Of a DNA stretch of 36,437 bases, positions 30,646 through 36,437 are shown piece after piece. Within the stretch, counting starts at the first letter, position 1. Each line of letters starts with the position of its first letter. The stretch is from an uncultured Bacteroidota bacterium (GTDB lineage: Bacteria > Bacteroidota > Bacteroidia > Chitinophagales > Chitinophagaceae). The notes under the pieces are model-generated. The model saw only the letters and a program-made list of their open reading frames with translations, was not told where the DNA came from and searched no databases. The translations under genes were made by a program, and so were the position numbers. The DNA lies in the NCBI GenBank assembly GCA_903953815.1, contig CAJBLA010000078.1:1-36437 (forward strand), written 5' to 3'.

Positions 30646-32235
30646 ATGAAAAAATTTCTTCTCTTTCTAACATTAATAGCCCTGAGCCAATCCAGTTTCG
30701 CGCAAATTATCAAGGAGTTTAAAATTGAAAAACAATATTTAAACTTTCCTATAAGCAAATCTATAAAGCGTCAAAAGGTCAAATTTGTTGAAAGCGCTGA
30801 CACCTTAACTTATGCAGTGATTAGCATTGCCGATAAAGCTCCTGACTACTGGGTGTTTAAAGATGTATCTAATTTAAAAGGCAAAACCTTAAAACTAGTT
30901 TTATCTAAGCAGGTAAGTGGTATTGATCAAATTTATCAATCAGATACATTCGCGGGACAGGATAGTTTGTATAAGGAAGTAAACCGTCCACAATTTCATT
31001 TTACAACGCGTCGTGGCTGGGTGAATGATCCCAATGGCTTGGTGTATCAAAATGGTGAGTATCATTTATTTTATCAGCACAATCCTTTTGAAATCAATTG
31101 GCAAAATATGCATTGGGGGCACGCTGTTAGCAAGGACTTATTGCATTGGAACGAACTGAATGATGCACTATATCCTGATACCTTAGGTACTATGTTTTCA
31201 GGATCGGCTGTGGTAGATAAAAACAATACAGCTGGTTGGGGTAATAATGCTTTGGTTGCTTTTTATACAACTGCAGGGAATAAAATGCAACAAAATGTTG
31301 CTTATAGTAATGACAACGGACGCTCGTTTACAAAGTTTATTGGTAATCCTATTTTAGGTCCTGATAGAGATCCTAAAGTTTTTTGGTATGCACCTACTAA
31401 AACTTGGGTGATGGCTTTGTATAATGAAAATTATGTGGCTATTTATAATTCAAAAGATTTAAAAAAATGGGATTTAAAAAGTAAAACAAAAGGCTTTTAT
31501 GAATGCCCCGAACTTTTTGAACTTTCGGTAGATGGCAATGCTAATAATAAAAAATGGGTAATGTATGCAGCATCGGGTACTTATATGATTGGCAGTTTTG
31601 ATGGTGCCAACTTTAAGCCCGAAGCTGGTAAATATTTTTATACCTGGGGCACACAGTATGCAGCACAAACCTATAACAACACCCCCGATGGTAAGCGTAT
31701 TCAAATTGGTTGGGGTAGGATAGATCAAGTCGGTATGCCTTTTAATCAAATGATGCTTTTCCCCAATGAGCTTAGTTTGAGAACTACTAGGGAGGGCGTT
31801 CGTTTGTTTTGTGAACCCATTAATCAAGTGACTCAGTTACATGATAAAAAATATAATTGGAACAATGTTACGCCTGATGTTATAAATCCAGCTTTAAAAA
31901 TTATCAAATCCGATGTATTACATATTACAATGGATATTGAAATTGATAAAGGTCTAGGTGCTGAAGTATTTTACAAAGGCAATCCTATTATTTACTATGA
32001 TGGCAATTTTAATCGATTTAATGGTGCACCCTATATTTGTGAAACACCAGGCAGCTTTAGATTTAATATTGAAATTCTTTTGGATAAAAATTCAGTAGAA
32101 GGTTATATTGATCATGGTAAATTGCATATTGTTGAAGCACTTAAAAATCCAAAGTCAGATCAAGGCCTAGAACTAAAGGGCGATATCAAAGTGCATTCAT
32201 TCGAAGTAGCCGAGATGAAATCGATTTGGAAGTAG
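30646..32235 (+). CDS. Secreted GH32 glycoside hydrolase (fructanase/invertase type)
   Basis: A 529-aa exported enzyme that cleaves beta-fructosides (levan, inulin or sucrose). A Sec signal peptide covers residues 1-19 (MKKFLLFLTLIALSQSSFA). Residues about 20-115 match a DUF4980-like N-terminal domain. The five-bladed propeller has the nucleophile motif WVNDPNG (D128), the transition-state stabiliser in GPDRDP (D242) and the acid/base motif YECPEL (E286); the C-terminal beta-sandwich follows. All three catalytic residues are present. There is no SusC/SusD pair in the window. The start lies 3 bp behind higA, so its original promoter may have been replaced by that of the toxin-antitoxin pair. 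Confidence 0.94.
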   Translation: MKKFLLFLTLIALSQSSFAQIIKEFKIEKQYLNFPISKSIKRQKVKFVESADTLTYAVISIADKAPDYWVFKDVSNLKGKTLKLVLSKQVSGIDQIYQSDTFAGQDSLYKEVNRPQFHFTTRRGWVNDPNGLVYQNGEYHLFYQHNPFEINWQNMHWGHAVSKDLLHWNELNDALYPDTLGTMFSGSAVVDKNNTAGWGNNALVAFYTTAGNKMQQNVAYSNDNGRSFTKFIGNPILGPDRDPKVFWYAPTKTWVMALYNENYVAIYNSKDLKKWDLKSKTKGFYECPELFELSVDGNANNKKWVMYAASGTYMIGSFDGANFKPEAGKYFYTWGTQYAAQTYNNTPDGKRIQIGWGRIDQVGMPFNQMMLFPNELSLRTTREGVRLFCEPINQVTQLHDKKYNWNNVTPDVINPALKIIKSDVLHITMDIEIDKGLGAEVFYKGNPIIYYDGNFNRFNGAPYICETPGSFRFNIEILLDKNSVEGYIDHGKLHIVEALKNPKSDQGLELKGDIKVHSFEVAEMKSIWK

Positions 32236-32265
32236 TTTGCAAATAATATTCCTTAAATTCAATCT

Positions 32266-33543
32266 ATGAAAAGAAGAGATATCTTAAAAGGCCTTACCAT
32301 TGCCCCTTTGGCATTAGGCGCTGCGCCACTCAATTCATTTGCAGGCAGCCATGTTTTTAAAGACAGCAATTTATTCAATGAAATAGGCGTCCGCACTTTT
32401 ATCAACGCTGCGGGCACGCTCACTTATATGAGTGGAAGTTTGATGCACCCTGAAGTGGTTAAAACGATTCGTGAGGCGGCGAACCATTTTTGCATGATGG
32501 ATGAATTACAAGATAAAGTGGGGGAGTTGATTGCTGAAATGGTCCATGCAGAAGCTACTACTGTTACCTCGGGCGCTTTTTCTGCAATGACGCTTGGGTT
32601 GGCGGGTATTTTAACTGGGTTGGATTTAAAGAAGGTAGAACAATTGCCCCATTTGCAAGGAACGGGCATGAAGACGGAAGTGATTTGTCAAAAGTCACAT
32701 GATGAAAGGTACAATCATGCATTTTTAAATACGGGATGTAGCATTGTTACAGTTGAAACCTTAGCGGAACTTGAAAATGCCATTAATGATAAAACAGCCA
32801 TGCTTCATTTTTTAAATATTGCTGCTGATAAAGGAAAGATTAATCATGCGGATTGGCTCGCTGTTGGAAAAAAATATAAGATTCCGGTTTCAATTGATAT
32901 TGCTGCAGATGTGCCTCCGGTGTCTAATATTTGGAAGTTCAATGACATGGGATTTGATTTGGTTTTTTTATCTGGTGGTAAAGCAATCAGAGGTCCGCAG
33001 AGTGCAGGTTTATTAATGGGGCGAAAAAATATTATTGAAGCAGCGCGTTTAAGTGCACCTCCTCGTGGTTTTAATGTGGGTCGTGCGCACAAGGTAAATA
33101 AAGAAGAGATTTTAGGTATGTATGTTGCGCTAAAAAAATATATCAATACGGATCAGGATAAAGAATGGCAAAATTGGGAATCAGAAATTGATCATATAAA
33201 TAATGCGGTTAAAAATATCAAAGGCATTAACACGAAAATTATTGTTCCAACTTTAGGCAACATCACACCCAACTTAGTCATTAGCTGGGATCCTTCACAT
33301 ATTAAATTATCTGGCAAGGATTTGCGTGAAACTTTAAGAAACGGTAATCCTTCCATCGAAGCTGGTTTTTCTGGCTTACCCTTATATCCCAATCAAGCAG
33401 GCTCTGAATCTATCGATCCTAAAATTGCGGAAACTTTAAAAGGGGACAATAGAGTAACCATTACTGTTTGGATGCTTCAACAAGGAGAATTTAAAATAGT
33501 CGCAAAAAAATTAAAGGAAGCTTTTGAGAAAGCTTTGGTTTAG
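32266..33543 (+). CDS. SelA-like/aminotransferase class V-fold PLP enzyme, Tat-exported
   Basis: A 425-aa PLP-dependent enzyme with fold type I. The N-terminus MKRRDILKGLTIAPLALGAA is a twin-arginine signal (RRDILK), so it is exported folded with its cofactor. The SelA-like core has RTFINAAGTLTYMSGSLMHP, the PLP-binding Asp in SIDIAAD (D211) and the Schiff-base lysine in FLSGGKAIRGPQSAG (K239). Relatives are D-glucosaminate-6-phosphate ammonia-lyase (DgaE) and other beta-eliminating lyases; authentic selenocysteine synthases are not exported. It lies 30 bp after the GH32 gene. A periplasmic amino-sugar or amino-acid lyase is the most sensible guess. Confidence 0.85.
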   Translation: MKRRDILKGLTIAPLALGAAPLNSFAGSHVFKDSNLFNEIGVRTFINAAGTLTYMSGSLMHPEVVKTIREAANHFCMMDELQDKVGELIAEMVHAEATTVTSGAFSAMTLGLAGILTGLDLKKVEQLPHLQGTGMKTEVICQKSHDERYNHAFLNTGCSIVTVETLAELENAINDKTAMLHFLNIAADKGKINHADWLAVGKKYKIPVSIDIAADVPPVSNIWKFNDMGFDLVFLSGGKAIRGPQSAGLLMGRKNIIEAARLSAPPRGFNVGRAHKVNKEEILGMYVALKKYINTDQDKEWQNWESEIDHINNAVKNIKGINTKIIVPTLGNITPNLVISWDPSHIKLSGKDLRETLRNGNPSIEAGFSGLPLYPNQAGSESIDPKIAETLKGDNRVTITVWMLQQGEFKIVAKKLKEAFEKALV

Positions 33544-33638
33544 AAGATGCTAAAGCTTTTCTGCCTCTTTCTTTCAAATAAGTATTTATATTACTTTCTT
33601 TTTAAAAGTGTATATTTATAATAACTAAAAAAATATTT

Positions 33639-34145
33639 ATGAAAAAATTGATCCTGTGTTTTATTGTATCAGCATCATTGGTAGCATGCTCTACACCAAC
33701 AGCAACAACTGAAACTGCTACAGCAACTGTAAAATCTGACACGCTTGATAAAGCTGCAGTGGCAGAAAAATTAAAAGGAATGGAAGCTGCTTGGAATTTA
33801 TCTGCTTTAGAAGCAGACCATGGAGTTAAAGTAGTTAGCGAAATTCTTGCTGACGATTTTCACCAATTTAATAGTAAGGGCGAAATACAAAATAGAGATC
33901 AAGTTTTGAAGGCAGCTGCAGAACCAACGGAAACAACAACTGAAGTTATTAATGGAGATATGAATGTTACATTTTTTGGTAACAATGTTGCTACAGTAAT
34001 TGGTTCTCATGTTACTAATGGCAAGGATAAGTCTGGTAAAGCATTTTCAAAAACTACCGTTTGGAATGATACTTATATGGAAAGAGAAGGTAAATGGCAA
34101 TGTATAGCATCTGGTAGCACAACTGTTGTTCCAGAAAAGAAATAA
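33639..34145 (+). CDS. DUF4440/SnoaL-like lipoprotein
   Basis: A 168-aa lipoprotein. The signal peptide MKKLILCFIVSASLVAC has the lipobox LVAC with the lipid-modified Cys17, followed by a Thr/Ala-rich linker. Residues about 40-165 form an NTF2-like cone fold of DUF4440 type: MEAAWNLSALEADHGVKVVS, then ILADDFHQFNSKGEIQNRDQ and NDTYMEREGKWQCIASGST. Members of this fold bind small ligands or act as ketosteroid-isomerase-like scaffolds; no specific reaction can be assigned. It lies 95 bp after the PLP enzyme and is followed by a strong terminator, so it may have its own promoter. Confidence 0.86.
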   Translation: MKKLILCFIVSASLVACSTPTATTETATATVKSDTLDKAAVAEKLKGMEAAWNLSALEADHGVKVVSEILADDFHQFNSKGEIQNRDQVLKAAAEPTETTTEVINGDMNVTFFGNNVATVIGSHVTNGKDKSGKAFSKTTVWNDTYMEREGKWQCIASGSTTVVPEKK

Positions 34146-34170
34146 TATAAAAGCGCTTGCTTTTAAACCT

Positions 34171-34206
34171 AAGCCTACCCAGTGAAAAATTGGGTAGGCT
34201 TTTTTA
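34171..34206 (+). terminator. Rho-independent terminator
   Basis: AAGCCTACCCA (34171-34181) pairs perfectly with TGGGTAGGCTT (34191-34201) over a 9-nt loop and runs into TTTT. It ends the DUF4440 lipoprotein gene. Confidence 0.92.
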
Positions 34207-34208
34207 AT

Positions 34209-34258
34209 GGTGGTCTCGCCAAGTCTGCCAGCCTTCGCTTCGCTCGGCTTTCTCTTAA
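34209..34258 (+). repeat. tRNA-tail/hairpin repeat, copy 1
   Basis: GTGGTCTCGCCAAG (34210-34223) is identical to the 3' end region of the tRNA-Arg gene as read on this strand (36313-36326). It is followed by TGCCAGCCTTCGCTTCGCTC, which can form a hairpin (AGCC with GGCT). Copy 2 lies 62 bp further. Confidence 0.7.
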
Positions 34259-34270
34259 ATGTTGAGGTTA

Positions 34271-34320
34271 TGTGGACTCGCCAACATTGCCAGCATTCGC
34301 TTCGCGCGACTTCCTTTTTC
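34271..34320 (+). repeat. tRNA-tail/hairpin repeat, copy 2
   Basis: TGTGGACTCGCCAA plus TGCCAGCATTCGCTTCGCGC is a degenerate copy of 34209-34258, in the same orientation. It keeps the tRNA-like part with one change and the TTCGCTTCGC centre. Confidence 0.65.
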
Positions 34321-34409
34321 AACTATAATCTAAGGTATAAATACTTTAAAATGGTTTGTGTTTAAAATGATACTTGTGCGTATTATTAAAACAATTAAAT
34401 CATTAAATT

Positions 34410-35018
34410 ATGAAGTTATTTAATACCAAATTAATCATAGAAATCTTTTTGAGTTCTTTTATTATCTTTTTACTAATTAGCTGCGGGAAAAATGAAATAC
34501 GAAACATGGGTTTATATTCAAAAACTATTAATAAGCCGCTTATTATAGAACGTAGTGGTAATTTTAATATTCAACTTTCAGATATTACAACTCAGAAAAG
34601 TTTTTATGTAAGAAAGGTGGCGATCATTAATAAAAATGATAATAGTGAAATAGACTCATATATTATAACTGTAAAAAGTATAGATACTAGTATCAATATT
34701 TACAATTCACTTAAAAATAAAAAGTTCACTGGTTTTATGCAAATTGAATCTGACGGAGCAGTGTTATTAAGATTGGAAATGAAAAATGGCGAGAGCGTCC
34801 ATAACGCTAGTCCAGAATCAAATAACTATGAATTTAGGGTGAAATCTACCTTTATACCAACATGTAAGTTTAATTTGATACATGGTTGTGTTAGTCGAAT
34901 GATAAAAAACATGGGATTTTTTGAATATTCCTTATGTTTATACCAAGCGCCAGAATGTTATGGAGGAATTTGGGCAATTTGTGCATTAAATTATTGCATG
35001 ACTGGCGAACAAAAATAA
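34410..35018 (+). CDS. Lipoprotein with a six-cysteine C-terminus, unknown function
   Basis: A 202-aa lipoprotein. The leader MKLFNTKLIIEIFLSSFIIF ends in the lipobox LLISC (Cys25). The middle part is a beta-rich domain (SGNFNIQLSDITTQKSFYVR). The last 55 residues contain six cysteines (CKFNLIHGCVSRM, SLCLYQAPECYGGIWAICAL, NYCM), which may form three disulphides outside the cytoplasm. No family is recognised. It has an AT-rich upstream region without a clear promoter and is followed by a small membrane-protein gene. It lies within the putative tRNA-flanked island. Role unknown; the cysteine-rich tail suggests a secreted binding or inhibitory module. Confidence 0.65.
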   Translation: MKLFNTKLIIEIFLSSFIIFLLISCGKNEIRNMGLYSKTINKPLIIERSGNFNIQLSDITTQKSFYVRKVAIINKNDNSEIDSYIITVKSIDTSINIYNSLKNKKFTGFMQIESDGAVLLRLEMKNGESVHNASPESNNYEFRVKSTFIPTCKFNLIHGCVSRMIKNMGFFEYSLCLYQAPECYGGIWAICALNYCMTGEQK

Positions 35019-35079
35019 TAAAATACAATTTTAATATATCTAACACCTAATTTCTAACTCACAATTTAATTTCAATCAA

Positions 35080-35316
35080 ATGTTATTCGATATAATTTTA
35101 GCTAAGTTTCTTTTTGATAGAAAACTTTCAAATAAAAATATAATTTACATTATCGCGCTATTTCATATTACAATGTATGTTATTTTATACAAAACCTTGT
35201 TTATGCCAATGTCAAGTTCAATATCATCTTTAGTAGTGGTTTTAGCCGTTTTTATATTTTTCTTTTCATATCGAATTTTTGCACTAAGAAGATACCTAAA
35301 ATCATTAATCAGCTGA
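35080..35316 (+). CDS. Small membrane protein (78 aa)
   Basis: A 78-aa hydrophobic protein with two membrane segments (IIYIIALFHITMYVILY and ISSLVVVLAVFIFFFSYRIF) and a basic C-terminus (ALRRYLKSLIS), which favours a cytoplasmic end. It starts 61 bp behind the cysteine-rich lipoprotein, so both may be co-transcribed, for example as an exported factor with a small immunity or anchor protein. This is only a suggestion. Confidence 0.6.
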   Translation: MLFDIILAKFLFDRKLSNKNIIYIIALFHITMYVILYKTLFMPMSSSISSLVVVLAVFIFFFSYRIFALRRYLKSLIS

Positions 35317-35765
35317 ATTTCAAAACATTGGTGTTTTCATTTTTAATATAATAATATTCAAATTTCGATATTTTATTTTTAACTAAATTCGGCCTGTGTT
35401 AAGATTCAATGTCAGCTTACGTTTCAGACCACCCCCGTTTTACTTAAAACTAAATTCCTAAATTTTAAAAAATTGAATTAAACTTATTTTGCGACAAATA
35501 TTTTTGGGTAAATTTTTTATAATGTTTTTCTTTCTTTTTGGTATTTCAGTTATAATTAAAACACCCCTAGACTGAGAGTCAATACCAGTATGCGTTTCAG
35601 AAAGCCTATTTTTCAGTTATAGTTAAAATGTCAGCTAAATGAAAGTCAATACCAGCTTGCATTCCACAGACTAGTTGTTTTAGTTAAAGTTAAAACCCCC
35701 AAAAATGAAAATTTAAATATTCATTTTATAAGATATCTTTTTTCAATCAGATAATATTCTAAACA
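35317..35765. other. Non-coding region with degenerate 67-nt repeats
   Basis: A 449-bp gene-free stretch. It contains GAGAGTCAATACCAGTATGC (from 35574) and GAAAGTCAATACCAGCTTGC (from 35641), 67 bp apart, each followed by a similar TTTTnAGTTAnAGTTAAAA tail, plus a more distant copy AAGATTCAATGTCAGCTTAC (from 35401). No coding frame is convincing. The repeats lie directly upstream of the XRE gene. Confidence 0.6.
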
Positions 35766-36116
35766 ATGCCACAATCAAAAATATATACCGACCCCCTGCC
35801 TTTAAAAATTTACAAAATGAAATGTAAGTCAACATTGGCGCGCGGGATCCATTCTTATCTAACCCCAACTCCTGATTATAAAGGAGTGTTTGCCAAAAAG
35901 ATTAATAAATGCCCATCTGAAATATCAAAATACTTTTCTGGCAATCATAACTTCACGATAGAAATATTATGTGAAATCGCGTTTGCGTTAAAAATATCTT
36001 TAAAAGATTTATTTTGTTATTGCACCCTTAATCCATCAAGGATTGATAACATGGGTAGAGTAGCACCCCTGACCATTCAGAATGAACCTCCTAAAGTCCC
36101 TCAAGAAAACAAGTAA
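35766..36116 (+). CDS. XRE-type helix-turn-helix regulator
   Basis: A 116-aa protein with a central XRE domain: VFAKKINKCPSEISKYFSGN, HNFTIEILCEIAFALKISLK and DLFCY. It follows the usual pattern of a five-helix Cro/CI-type domain. Flanking tails are Pro/Lys-rich and probably disordered. It may bind the 67-nt repeats in front of its own gene. A UUCG-type hairpin terminator lies 84 bp behind the stop. It is placed at the right end of the putative tRNA-flanked island. Confidence 0.75.
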   Translation: MPQSKIYTDPLPLKIYKMKCKSTLARGIHSYLTPTPDYKGVFAKKINKCPSEISKYFSGNHNFTIEILCEIAFALKISLKDLFCYCTLNPSRIDNMGRVAPLTIQNEPPKVPQENK

Positions 36117-36130
36117 TACCGCGAAAAAAG

Positions 36131-36178
36131 TGGTTTGCAAGACTGCCAGCCTTCGCTTCGCTCGGCTGTCTTCTTCCC
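36131..36178 (+). repeat. Hairpin repeat, copy 3
   Basis: TGCCAGCCTTCGCTTCGCTC followed by GGCT is identical to the centre of copy 1 (34228-34248). The preceding TGGTTTGCAAGAC is only loosely similar to the tRNA-like part of the other copies. Confidence 0.65.
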
Positions 36179-36200
36179 GTATTGAACTTACCCAAACCCT

Positions 36201-36236
36201 CTGCAACAACCTTCGGTCGTTGCAGGTTTTATTTAT
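36201..36236 (+). terminator. Terminator of the XRE gene
   Basis: CTGCAAC (36201-36207) pairs with GTTGCAG (36219-36225); an inner ACC/GGT stem carries a UUCG-type loop with one A-C mismatch, and GTTTTATTT follows. Confidence 0.8.
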
Positions 36237-36282
36237 GTTCATCTGCTCATACAAGCAAGCTTGTTTCGCATATTCACAAAAT

Positions 36283-36312
36283 AAACCCCCGCAGCTGACG
36301 CTACGAGGGTTT
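36283..36312 (-). terminator. Terminator of tRNA-Arg
   Basis: AAACCC-C-CG (36283-36291) pairs with CG-A-GGGTTT (36304-36312) with one mismatch. Read on the - strand the hairpin follows the tRNA 3' end directly and continues into TTTATTTTG. Confidence 0.7.
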
Positions 36313-36313
36313 G

Positions 36314-36385
36314 TGGTCTCGCCAAGAATCGAACTTGGATCTAGTGTTTAGGAAACACCTATTCTATCCATTGAACTACGGGACC
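36314..36385 (-). tRNA. tRNA-Arg (anticodon CCT)
   Basis: A 72-nt cloverleaf on the - strand. The D arm is GTTC…GAAT, the anticodon stem GTGT/ACAC carries the loop TTCCTAA (anticodon CCT, decoding AGG), and the T arm is CCAAG-TTCGATT-CTTGG. The acceptor stem pairs GGTCCCG with CGAGACC; position 5-68 is a C-A mismatch. The discriminator base is A and CCA is not encoded. It lies 27 bp behind a TAnnTTTG promoter element and directly before a terminator hairpin. Confidence 0.95.
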
Positions 36386-36411
36386 ATCGGCCATCTAGTA
36401 GCCGAGGAGGG

Positions 36412-36419
36412 CAAAAATA
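36412..36419 (-). promoter_or_regulatory. -7 promoter element of tRNA-Arg
   Basis: On the - strand the sequence reads TATTTTTG, matching TAnnTTTG. It lies 26 bp before the tRNA 5' end. The -33 element would fall outside the window. Confidence 0.6.
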
Positions 36420-36437
36420 ACTATTCTTTTTTAAGCT

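Noticed and set aside
32266-33543. Selenocysteine synthase SelA
   Set aside because: The protein has a Tat signal and lacks the usual selenocysteine gene context (selB, selC); it is only SelA-like.

Overview
The window is AT-rich DNA from a member of the Bacteroidota. Supporting signs are promoters of the TAnnTTTG type, a DUF4980-type GH32 enzyme, Bacteroidota-style mobile-element genes and lipoproteins with short leaders. A chitinophagaceal origin is possible but is only a guess.

Region 1 (1-13,634, + strand): the distal part of a surface-polysaccharide (O-antigen/exopolysaccharide) operon, cut by the left window edge. Genes overlap or abut. In order: a DUF115-like protein (partial), Wzx-type flippase, CatB-like acetyltransferase, DUF268 protein, GT2, a nucleotidyltransferase-kinase fusion, an EcbF/BcbF-type HAD phosphatase, a second nucleotidyltransferase, a Wzy-like polymerase, GT2, two further glycosyltransferase-like proteins, GT4, an SDR epimerase and a PglC-like initiating phosphoglycosyl transferase. 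A terminator closes the operon. Together they can start, extend, decorate, flip and polymerise a repeat unit.

Region 2 (13,650-27,800): accessory DNA. It starts with two reverse-strand genes (a pRiA4b ORF-3 family protein and an unknown 154-aa protein between two 68-nt repeats). An integrative element core follows: small unknown genes, a primase-helicase, tandem ribbon-helix-helix proteins, a non-coding region with dyads, an excisionase-like HTH protein and a tyrosine recombinase. Zinc-ribbon genes come next, then two defence-type modules: AbiEi/AbiEii and an AbiEi-like-wHTH/Fic fusion. The modules are separated by diverged direct repeats that carry tandem 10-bp motifs resembling integrase arm sites, and four 24-bp operator-like repeats precede fic. 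No relaxase or virion gene is visible, so the layout is closer to a satellite-like island than to a conjugative element.

Region 3 (27,800-34,200): probably host-type DNA. It holds a caspase-like peptidase with a secreted partner gene (- strand), an unknown membrane protein, a HigBA toxin-antitoxin pair placed 3 bp upstream of a secreted GH32 fructanase/invertase, a Tat-exported SelA-like PLP enzyme, and a DUF4440/SnoaL-like lipoprotein.

Region 4 (34,200-36,437): a small island between sequences matching the 3' end of tRNA-Arg(CCT). It has hairpin repeats, a cysteine-rich lipoprotein, a small membrane protein, degenerate 67-nt repeats, an XRE regulator and the tRNA itself on the - strand.
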